Below are positions 1-5,469 of a stretch of DNA of 9,979 nucleotides, piece after piece; positions within the stretch are counted from its first letter, which is position 1; each line of letters opens with the position of its first letter. Made by a program: the position numbers and the translations under genes. The stretch lies in NCBI GenBank assembly GCA_002315675.1, contig DCHP01000109.1, forward strand, positions 1-9,979, in the 5' to 3' direction. The stretch is from Rikenellaceae bacterium UBA1749 (GTDB lineage Bacteria > Bacteroidota > Bacteroidia > Bacteroidales > Rikenellaceae). The notes beneath the pieces are model-generated. The model was not told the origin of the DNA. It worked only from the letters and a program-made list of their open reading frames with translations, and made no database searches.

Positions 1-63
1 CATAACCTGCATCGGGAAATAGAACCCGATTATCATCGATTAGCATCCATCACAAAATATCGT

Positions 64-95
64 AAAGCGCTCAGTATGAGCGCTTTTTCTTTTTT
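64..95 (+). terminator. Rho-independent terminator at left end
   Basis: AAAGCGCTC (64-72) and GAGCGCTTT (78-86) form a perfect 9-bp stem around the loop AGTAT, followed by a T-rich run to 95. It would end a transcript entering from the left. Frame 1 is open from base 1 to a stop at 112-114 (37 codons) but reads through the stem. Frame 2 stops at 20-22, which is the more usual spacing before a terminator. The upstream gene cannot be identified from so little sequence. Confidence 0.85.
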
Positions 96-286
96 CATCA
101 AATCTGCTTTTTAATCGTTTTTTGTCGATTTTACAACTTTTTTGTACCAAATATGTACCTCTCGCAACTTGGCCTCCACCACCCTTAGCCAAGTATTAAA
201 GGATTTTGACAATGGTATACAATGATATACGATGATGCAAAAACAGGGCGAAATCATCGGAGAGAACAATATAAAAAAAAACAATT
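96..286. other. Left intergenic segment, possible element boundary
   Basis: No gene is seen here. It holds TTTGTACC (141-148), whose 8 bases recur at 1252-1259 before the integrase, and a second GTACC copy at 155-159. A 7-bp inverted repeat ACTTGGC/GCCAAGT lies at 167-173 and 188-194. Two near-identical 10-mers, AATGGTATAC and AATGATATAC, sit in tandem at 211-230. It lies between a terminator and the first HTH/integrase genes, so it may contain the left attachment site. This is inference, since the right end is outside the window. No Bacteroidetes-type -7 box was found before the gene at 287. Confidence 0.35.
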
Positions 287-1198
287 ATGTCAACAAGTTC
301 AATCACAATCAAGAGAACCTGCCAGTGGTGCGGAAGTGAGTTCGATGCACAGAAACTCACTACTAGATTCTGTTGCAAAAAATGTAGAGATAAGGCCTAC
401 AAAAAGGGACTTAGAGAATCTCAAATTAAGGGTGCAACAAAAACAATTGAATTAAAAACACCTATGCCGCAAGACAAAGAATATCTATCAGCCGCCGAGG
501 CGGCAAAATTACTGGGTGTTACGAGGATGACTGTATACAACATGATATACCAGAAAAAGCTATACGCCTCAAAAATCAGTTCAAGGATGACAATAATCAG
601 AAGATGTGACATTGATACAATGATTTTACGCAGTACATACACAAAAAACGCCATACTAGATTCACAGGATCCAATCACTGAATTCTACACCACCAGGGAA
701 ATAATGGAGAAATACGGAGTGTCAGAAAGCTGGATATTCATATTGGGGAAAGAGAAGAAGATTCCTAGAACAAAAAAAATGGGAAAAACATACTGGAGTA
801 AAAAACATATTGATAAATACATCATAAAAGACCAGCCTGACGAATCTATTACAGAATGGTACAGTGTATCTGAGTTAATGGAGAAATTCAATATGACTAA
901 AGTAGCTGTTTACTCTTTTGTTTCTGAGAGACAGATACCAAAGAAGAAAATACAAAGGGAATGTTTCTACTCAAAAACTCATGTTGACATCGCAAAAGGA
1001 ATAAAAGAGCCTGAGAAACCTGAGTACTACACCATGCAGGAGGCAATGGAAAAATTCCATATGTCAAGAGATCAGATATACCACTATACAAAAGCATACT
1101 CAATTACGAAAACAATGGACGGGAAATATGTGAAATACTCAAAGAAGGAACTTGACATACTTTTTGCAGGTCCTATGATAATAAATACCAACAAATAG
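287..1198 (+). CDS. Zinc-ribbon protein with four tandem HTH_17 units
   Basis: A 303-residue putative DNA-binding protein, probably an excisionase-like or regulatory partner of the downstream integrase. The N-terminus has a zinc-ribbon pattern: C12-x2-C15 and C30-x2-C33. Four MerR/excisionase-type helix-turn-helix units follow at about residues 66-114, 134-180, 192-237 and 248-293. Each has the pattern 'aromatic/leucine-s-x-x-E-h-M-E-K-a-x-V-S' and ends in a Y/W-S-K-K type wing; examples are LSAAEAAKLLGV and YSVSELMEKFNM. Most such proteins have one unit, so four is unusual. ATG 287 is chosen because it precedes the zinc ribbon directly; no Shine-Dalgarno is present, as expected in Bacteroidetes. 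The gene is separated from the integrase by 140 bases carrying a nested stem-loop. Function is inferred from domains and position. Confidence 0.85.
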   Translation: MSTSSITIKRTCQWCGSEFDAQKLTTRFCCKKCRDKAYKKGLRESQIKGATKTIELKTPMPQDKEYLSAAEAAKLLGVTRMTVYNMIYQKKLYASKISSRMTIIRRCDIDTMILRSTYTKNAILDSQDPITEFYTTREIMEKYGVSESWIFILGKEKKIPRTKKMGKTYWSKKHIDKYIIKDQPDESITEWYSVSELMEKFNMTKVAVYSFVSERQIPKKKIQRECFYSKTHVDIAKGIKEPEKPEYYTMQEAMEKFHMSRDQIYHYTKAYSITKTMDGKYVKYSKKELDILFAGPMIINTNK

Positions 1199-1244
1199 GT
1201 TATTATGGTTATTTCAAAATAACCTTTTCCACCCTATAATAACC
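1196..1244 (+). promoter_or_regulatory. Nested GGTTATT stem-loops before the integrase
   Basis: The stop codon TAG runs into GGTTATTAT (1198-1206), which pairs with ATAATAACC (1236-1244). Inside lies a second hairpin, GGTTAT (1207-1212) with ATAACC (1219-1224), followed by TTTT. There are two direct copies of GGTTATT and two inverted copies of AATAACC. A related structure occurs at 8142-8176, also right after a stop codon. Possible roles are attenuator or terminator control of the integrase, or binding sites for integrase or the HTH protein. The structure is seen; the role is inferred. Confidence 0.6.
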
Positions 1245-1250
1245 ATTGAA

Positions 1251-1275
1251 GTTTGTACCTGAAAAAGGAACAAAC
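1251..1275. repeat. Inverted repeat GTTTGTACC / GGAACAAAC
   Basis: GTTTGTACC (1251-1259) and GGAACAAAC (1267-1275) are inverted copies with one mismatch and a 7-base spacer, 64 bases before the integrase start. The 9-bp arms and 7-bp centre fit the layout of a tyrosine recombinase core site or a dimeric operator. TTTGTACC is repeated at 141-148 at the left end of the window. No function is proven. Confidence 0.45.
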
Positions 1276-1338
1276 ATGACAAATAGAAATAATTCATAAA
1301 TCAGATAAAACAATTTCAAATTTTAAAACTCAATTATT

Positions 1339-2451
1339 ATGACGTACTCAAACACATGTCCGAAGGTTACACTTCGCCAACGTCCAGGAGCAAATGGACG
1401 AATCAGCCTTTACCTTGATTACTACCCACCTGTTCGTAATCCTAAAACAATGAAAATGAGTCGTAGGGAATATCTTGGCTTTTACATTTTCAAAGATCCT
1501 GTTAATCCCGCATACAAAGAGTATAACGAGATTATGCTTCAAAAAGCAGAATCAATCAGATGTAAAAGACAGATCGCTCTTATTAATGAAGAGTTCGAGC
1601 TTCCAGATTCCACCAAGAAAAATTCAGATGCTCTGGAATATTTTAATGAAATCTGCAAAAAGAAGGGCGACAAATACCTATTTGTATGCAGGCACTTAAA
1701 AGACTTCACTAAAGGGAAATGCATATTCGGAGATCTGACTATTGAATTTTGCAACAAGTTCAAGGATTATCTTATGAATACCAGACAATTAAAGCATTCA
1801 AACATGAAGCTATGTCTAAATGTTTCTGCAGCATATTGGTCAACATTCAGATCCATGCTCAAGATGGCTTATCGAGATAAATATCTTAAGGAGAATATCA
1901 ATGATTTCCTGGATGCCATTGAAACTGAAGATGTCCACAAAGAATTCCTGACCGCTGATGAATTAAAGAAACTTGCATCAACACCATGTAACATTGATGT
2001 CCTCTACAGAGCATCACTATTCTCATGTTTGACAGGACTTCGTTATAGTGATGTATATAACCTTCAATGGGAGAATATCATGAAGGCTTCAGATGGTGGA
2101 TATTGTATGAGAATAAGAACGATCAAGACCAGTACAGATGCCACGTTGCCTATCAGCGATGAAGCATTGGAACTCTGCGGAACAAGAAGAACCGGGAAAA
2201 TATTCAAAGGTTTAACCAAAAGTATGACTCAACAGCCATTAAAAAAATGGGTAAAAGCTGCCGGAATTGAAAAAGCAATTACATTCCATTGCTTCCGCCA
2301 TACATATGCAACCCTACAGATAGCTGCAGGTACTGACATTTATACCGTTTCCAAAATGCTTACCCACCGGAACGTAACAACCACTCAGATCTATGCAGAT
2401 CTTGTCAGTGAGAAGAAAAGAGAAACAGTCAACAGAATCAGTCTAAAGTGA
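1339..2451 (+). CDS. Tyrosine recombinase (phage-type integrase)
   Basis: A 370-residue site-specific recombinase expected to integrate and excise the element through a covalent 3'-phosphotyrosine intermediate. The N-terminal part (about 1-95) is arm-binding-like, a SAM-like core-binding domain spans about 96-195, and the catalytic domain about 203-360. The full catalytic set is visible: R235 in TGLRYSD, K263 in RTIKTS, H317 and R320 in FHCFRHTYA, H343 in LTHRNV, and nucleophile Y352 in TTTQIYADL. Length and motifs fit the Bacteroidetes integrases with a phage_int_SAM_5 domain. ATG 1339 follows an AT-rich leader, and the stop TGA is followed directly by a second stop, TAA. It is probably co-regulated with the HTH gene upstream. 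It appears intact. Confidence 0.96.
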   Translation: MTYSNTCPKVTLRQRPGANGRISLYLDYYPPVRNPKTMKMSRREYLGFYIFKDPVNPAYKEYNEIMLQKAESIRCKRQIALINEEFELPDSTKKNSDALEYFNEICKKKGDKYLFVCRHLKDFTKGKCIFGDLTIEFCNKFKDYLMNTRQLKHSNMKLCLNVSAAYWSTFRSMLKMAYRDKYLKENINDFLDAIETEDVHKEFLTADELKKLASTPCNIDVLYRASLFSCLTGLRYSDVYNLQWENIMKASDGGYCMRIRTIKTSTDATLPISDEALELCGTRRTGKIFKGLTKSMTQQPLKKWVKAAGIEKAITFHCFRHTYATLQIAAGTDIYTVSKMLTHRNVTTTQIYADLVSEKKRETVNRISLK

Positions 2452-2460
2452 TAAACTGAC

Positions 2461-2536
2461 TTAAGAAGTAGGACTTAGTGGAAACGAACTTTAGCTTCCA
2501 AGCTTATTTCTATTAAAATTAAGTCCTACATCTTAA
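2461..2536. repeat. 17-bp inverted repeat downstream of the integrase
   Basis: The arm at 2461-2477 (TTAAGAAGTAGGACTTA) is the reverse complement of 2520-2536 with one mismatch, with a 42-base interior. The interior contains a smaller hairpin, TGGAA (2479-2483) with TTCCA (2496-2500), and the palindrome AGCTT-CC-AAGCT at 2493-2504. It begins nine bases after the integrase stop. It could be a bidirectional 3'-end structure or a protein- or recombination-related site. There is no T-run, so a simple rho-independent terminator is not well supported. Confidence 0.6.
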
Positions 2537-2594
2537 TATATTTCCCTCCCCTTTTACAATCCTGTAAGCCAAGCGACATTATGTAAACGACACA

Positions 2595-2681
2595 AATCGG
2601 CTCAAATTTTACAAATAAATAAGTATTTCTTAGCACAATTTGAGCCGATTCTTCGTAAAAATTAATACATTTGAGCCGATT
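2595..2681. promoter_or_regulatory. Three-copy TTTGAGCCGATT operator before fic
   Basis: AATCGGCTCAAATT (2595-2608) is a perfect 14-bp inverted partner of 2637-2650. A third copy, ATTTGAGCCGATT, lies at 2669-2681 in direct orientation to 2638-2650. The last two copies overlap the predicted -33 and -7 promoter elements. This arrangement is typical of a repressor operator. The obvious candidate repressor is the winged-helix Fic protein encoded directly downstream. Confidence 0.65.
2639..2673 (+). promoter_or_regulatory. Bacteroidetes-type promoter of fic
   Basis: TTTG at 2639-2642 (-33) and TACATTTG at 2666-2673 (-7, consensus TAnnTTTG) are spaced 23 bases apart, slightly long. Both boxes lie inside copies of the TTTGAGCCGATT repeat. 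Transcription would begin near 2680, downstream of the possible TTG start at 2671. This favours ATG 2695 as the translation start. Confidence 0.55.
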
Positions 2682-2694
2682 AAAGATTTCAGAT

Positions 2695-3729
2695 ATGGAT
2701 ATTTCAAGAGATATACTTCAATATATTCATTACAATCCATTATCATCTCGCGATGAGATTGCAAAGGGTATATCATTTGAAGGCAGCGACGCCACTTTAA
2801 AAAGGGCTATTGCGAATCTAGTGAAAATTGGTGATATAATTGTGAATGGAAAGGCTCGTGCTACACGTTACAAACTTTCCGACCAATCACACCTTCTCAT
2901 GCCACTAGATTTGGAGACATATTTTTCTGAAAATATTGACGAGCGTAAGGTTCAAACGGCATTTAATTATGAACTGATAACGAAGCAGCTACCTAAAGTT
3001 TCTATCTTTTCAGAAGATGAGAAGGCGCATCTTAGGTATCTTCAAAGTGTATTTCAAAAGCATTTAGGTGAGATGTCCAAGAATGAGTATAACAAAGAAA
3101 TGGAACGGCTTGGTATCGATCTCAGTTGGAAATCTTCCCAAATCGAAGGAAATACTTACTCTTTACTGGAAACAGAGCGGCTACTTCGCGAAAGTAAAAC
3201 TGCAAACGGTAAAACACAGGAGGAAGCAACCATGTTGCTGAATCACAAATATGCTCTTAGGTTTATACTTAACAATCCTGATTATCTTGAGCATCTATCT
3301 GTAAGCCACATTGAGGATATACACCAACTATTAACCAAAGGATTATCTGTTGACAAGGGAATACGCCGAAGACGAATAGGGGTAACAGGGACCAATTACC
3401 ACCCACTTGATAATGAGCACCAAATTAGGGAAGCTATGCAGGATACTTGCAACCTTATCAATGGCAAAAAAGATGTATTTGAAAAAGCCTTACTTACCCT
3501 TGTTCTTATTTCATACATACAAGCATTCTCTGATGGCAATAAACGCACCGCTCGGATTACCAGCAATGCGATACTAATTGCCAATGGCTATTGCCCTCTC
3601 AGTTTCCGTTCTGTTGATTCCATAGATTACAAAAAAGCTATGTTGATATTCTACGAGCAGAATAACTTATTCGCCTTCAAACAAATATTCATGGAACAGT
3701 TTGAATTTGCAGTGAACGAGTACTTTTGA
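2695..3729 (+). CDS. Winged-helix Fic-family protein with altered catalytic motif
   Basis: A 344-residue Fic-domain protein. Fic enzymes usually transfer AMP or related groups to hydroxyl side chains of target proteins. Residues about 1-62 form a winged helix (SRDEIAKGISF...LKRAIANLVKIG). An inhibitory-helix motif (S/T)xxxE(G/N) is present as S147-SQI-E151-G152, the class II arrangement. A flap region follows near 228-240 (GVTGTNYHP). The Fic motif reads Q-A-F-S-D-G-N-K-R-T-A-R at 276-287, so the catalytic His of HxFxxGN(G/K)R is Gln276 (codon CAA, 3520-3522); Phe278, Asp280, Asn282 and Arg284 are kept. A TTG at 2671 would add 8 residues but lies inside the -7 box and operator, so ATG 2695 is chosen. 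Activity is therefore uncertain; a transcriptional or regulatory role is possible. Confidence 0.9.
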   Translation: MDISRDILQYIHYNPLSSRDEIAKGISFEGSDATLKRAIANLVKIGDIIVNGKARATRYKLSDQSHLLMPLDLETYFSENIDERKVQTAFNYELITKQLPKVSIFSEDEKAHLRYLQSVFQKHLGEMSKNEYNKEMERLGIDLSWKSSQIEGNTYSLLETERLLRESKTANGKTQEEATMLLNHKYALRFILNNPDYLEHLSVSHIEDIHQLLTKGLSVDKGIRRRRIGVTGTNYHPLDNEHQIREAMQDTCNLINGKKDVFEKALLTLVLISYIQAFSDGNKRTARITSNAILIANGYCPLSFRSVDSIDYKKAMLIFYEQNNLFAFKQIFMEQFEFAVNEYF

Positions 3730-3750
3730 TATGACTGAATAACTAATGTC

Positions 3751-3780
3751 CAGTCAATAACAGTCAATAACAGTCAATAA
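3751..3780. repeat. Three tandem CAGTCAATAA repeats
   Basis: Three exact, contiguous 10-bp copies (3751-3760, 3761-3770, 3771-3780). A degenerate relative, GACTGAATAA, lies at 3733-3742. They begin 21 bases after the fic stop. The 10-bp period equals about one helical turn, so bound proteins would lie on one face. The unit may equally be slippage-generated. Confidence 0.85.
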
Positions 3781-3815
3781 CTACTTAGCTGTATTTAACT
3801 GAAAATTTGGGATAA

Positions 3816-3847
3816 ATCGGACTATCCAAACTTCGGGATAATCCGAT
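3816..3847. repeat. 12-bp imperfect hairpin
   Basis: ATCGGACTATCC (3816-3827) and GGATAATCCGAT (3836-3847) pair at 11 of 12 positions around an 8-base loop. No T-run follows, so it is not a typical terminator. It could be an RNA 3'-end structure of the fic transcript or a protein site. Confidence 0.5.
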
Positions 3848-3854
3848 CGAAAAC

Positions 3855-3989
3855 TCAATTCGACCACTTATGATAGGGATTAATGCTGTTGATTTCAATT
3901 GCAATTGTGGCCCCTTTTTCAAATGGAATCAACAGCATATGCGGTACATAGTTATTGATTCGGTGACTGGGTACAGGTCGCAGTATCAT
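3855..3989 (-). CDS. Possible 44-residue minus-strand ORF
   Basis: ATG at 3989 to TGA at 3855-3857 encodes 44 residues (starts MILRPVPSH, ends NPYHKWSN). I do not recognise the product. Its middle part is encoded by the inverted repeat at 3883-3938, giving MLLI and INSI from the two arms, so the reading frame may be an accident of that structure. No promoter was identified. It is listed because the composition looks protein-like and the neighbouring space has no other gene. Confidence 0.2.
   Translation of the reverse strand: MILRPVPSHRINNYVPHMLLIPFEKGATIAIEINSINPYHKWSN
3883..3938. repeat. Inverted repeat with 12-bp perfect arms
   Basis: ATGCTGTTGATT (3883-3894) and AATCAACAGCAT (3927-3938) are perfect inverted copies. 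Pairing continues inward past one G-T pair for two more bases, so 14 of 15 are Watson-Crick. The interior contains CAATTGCAATTG (3896-3907), a direct and palindromic hexamer pair. It could be a structured RNA, a small mobile repeat or a protein-binding site. Confidence 0.6.
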
Positions 3990-4026
3990 TCGTTATCATC
4001 ATTGATTACCCAATAATACAATTATT

Positions 4027-4059
4027 TAGATTTCGCGTGAAAAATTCACGCGAAATCTA
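4027..4059. repeat. Perfect 15-bp palindrome beside the ATPase promoter
   Basis: The arms 4027-4041 (TAGATTTCGCGTGAA) and 4045-4059 are perfect inverted complements around AAA. The right arm touches the predicted -33 element at 4059-4062. It may be an operator for the defence operon, or a bidirectional terminator insulating it; the T-run after the stem is weak (TTGTTT). Confidence 0.75.
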
Positions 4060-4088
4060 TTGTTTCAGAGGAAAATGTACTATCTTTG
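4059..4088 (+). promoter_or_regulatory. Bacteroidetes-type promoter of the ATPase/RloB operon
   Basis: ATTG at 4059-4062 (-33, one mismatch to TTTG) and TATCTTTG at 4081-4088 (a full match to TAnnTTTG) are spaced by 18 bases. Transcription would start near 4095, leaving about 40 bases of untranslated leader before ATG 4135. This is the best promoter match I found in the window. Confidence 0.7.
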
Positions 4089-4134
4089 TAACCAAATACT
4101 TATAAACAACCAATCACACTAATTCCTTATCATT

Positions 4135-5469
4135 ATGTTTTTCAGGCTTTTACTCGATAATTTTAAGTCCTTTGGACAACCTGTACAATTTGACATGTTC
4201 CCAAATCTCAAGCGTGAAAATCTCAAGGAACATGTATATTCAGATGCAAATTGGCCTTCTGTAATGAAAATGGCCGCAATTTATGGAGCTAATGGGGCTG
4301 GTAAGTCAAATCTCTACAAGGCTTTTGAGTTTCTTAAGCCATTCTGTTCGATTTTCGATAATAAACTGAATATAAAAGAATGGTATAGCAAAAACAAATT
4401 TGTTCTTCCTCCTATGCCGAACAATCCTCCCGTTTCATTTATCGTAGAATTTGCGAAAAATGAAAATGCATATATACTTAATCTTGAAATAGATGAAAAA
4501 GGAGTAAAGAAGGAGGAACTTTTGTTAAGCGGAATGGGCGAAAAAGAGAATACCCCACTATATAGGAGATCTTATGACAAGATTGAGTTAATTGGTTTTC
4601 AGATTTCCTATCAAATCAAAGAAATGATTGAAAGACAGTTGAACTCATTTTCCAATTGTTCATTCCTCGCTTTGAATGGGAACCTAAAAATCATTAGTTC
4701 CCAACAATTTATTGATCCTTTTGAGTGGTTTATGAACGATGTGTTACCTTTATCATATTTTAGAAACATTCCACAACTGATTGATTTGCTTTCAAAAGAC
4801 AAAGGCCTGATGTCCTTCACCAATATGGTCTTTTCATCTATTGGTATAGGTCTCAAGAATCTTGATGTCAAGAACAAGTCATTTGAAGACTGGTATGCCA
4901 ACCTTAACGAAGAAGAGAAGAAATTGTTTAGCGAGGGTAAATTTAACATTGAAGACAACATATCATTGACCAAGATGCAGGATGACAGACCCGTAGCTTC
5001 AATTACCAATGAAGATGGATTGAGAATAGTTAAAGAATTATTATTTAAGCAATTAGGCAAAGATGGTTTTGTGGGCGACATGGACGTTGCTGCACAATCC
5101 AACGGCACTGTTAAACTTCTGATATTAATGCCGGCACTGTACCAAATGATGAATAAAGATGTCCTGGTAGTTGTTGACGAACTTGATAATTGTCTTCATC
5201 CGAAGTTGCTTAAAGGACTAATCAAACTTGTCGGTCAAATCGGATCTAAAGGACAACTTGTCTTTACCACTCATGAAGACTATCTATTGGACCAGCATGA
5301 AATCTTAAGGCCTGATGAGATATGGCTTGTAGATAAAAAGGATGGAATTTCTCAACTATATTCCCTCAATGAATTTAAGTTACACAAAACTCTATCTATC
5401 CGGAAAGGTTATATGGATGATAGATTTGGTGGAACGCCTCTCATTAATTTTCAAAAATTCCACTCATAA
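4135..5469 (+). CDS. AAA15/RloA-like ATPase (AbiLi-like defence component)
   Basis: A 444-residue ABC/SMC-type AAA ATPase of the AAA_15/AAA_21 superfamily, probably cytosolic. The start FRLLLDNFKSFG is the typical first strand of this family. Walker A is GANGAGKS at 51-58. A signature-like SNGTVKLL lies at 322-329. Walker B VLVVVDEL is at 343-350 (D348, E349), and the switch histidine is H380 in TTHEDYLLD. The long insertion between Walker A and the signature is usual for these dimeric sensors. The stop and the next start overlap as TAATG, so it is translationally coupled to the RloB-family gene. The ATPase plus RloB pair matches the lactococcal AbiL (AbiLi/AbiLii) and restriction-linked RloA/RloB layouts, so phage defence is likely; the trigger is unknown. 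Confidence 0.88.
   Translation: MFFRLLLDNFKSFGQPVQFDMFPNLKRENLKEHVYSDANWPSVMKMAAIYGANGAGKSNLYKAFEFLKPFCSIFDNKLNIKEWYSKNKFVLPPMPNNPPVSFIVEFAKNENAYILNLEIDEKGVKKEELLLSGMGEKENTPLYRRSYDKIELIGFQISYQIKEMIERQLNSFSNCSFLALNGNLKIISSQQFIDPFEWFMNDVLPLSYFRNIPQLIDLLSKDKGLMSFTNMVFSSIGIGLKNLDVKNKSFEDWYANLNEEEKKLFSEGKFNIEDNISLTKMQDDRPVASITNEDGLRIVKELLFKQLGKDGFVGDMDVAAQSNGTVKLLILMPALYQMMNKDVLVVVDELDNCLHPKLLKGLIKLVGQIGSKGQLVFTTHEDYLLDQHEILRPDEIWLVDKKDGISQLYSLNEFKLHKTLSIRKGYMDDRFGGTPLINFQKFHS

Larger units (their letters stand above)
3730..4134. other. 405-base intergenic region rich in repeats
   Basis: No confident gene lies between fic and the ATPase gene. In order it carries three tandem CAGTCAATAA units (3751-3780), a 12-bp imperfect hairpin (3816-3847), a 14-of-15 inverted repeat (3883-3938), a perfect 15-bp palindrome (4027-4059) and a promoter (4059-4088). 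A 44-codon ORF on the minus strand (3855-3989) overlaps the third structure. So many palindromes in a short space suggest a junction between cargo modules or a non-coding RNA or control region. Confidence 0.6.

Noticed and set aside
1..114. Open frame 1 (37 codons) as the end of an upstream gene
   Set aside because: It reads through the terminator stem, and frame 2 offers an alternative stop at 20-22. The sequence is too short to identify, so it is mentioned only with the terminator.
222..455. 77-codon plus-strand ORF overlapping the four-HTH gene
   Set aside because: It overlaps the zinc-ribbon coding region in another frame and has no domain features.
2461..2536. Integron attC site
   Set aside because: It is an imperfect hairpin of suitable size, but the RYYYAAC/GTTRRRY core sites are absent at its ends.
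2671..2694. TTG start adding 8 residues to the Fic protein
   Set aside because: The TTG overlaps the predicted -7 box and operator repeat, upstream of the likely transcription start.
3751..3780. CRISPR array
   Set aside because: The repeats are 10 bp and contiguous, with no spacers and no cas genes nearby.
4611..5108. 165-codon minus-strand ORF inside the ATPase gene
   Set aside because: It is antisense to a well-supported coding region with intact motifs, has no recognisable domain, and is a shadow frame.
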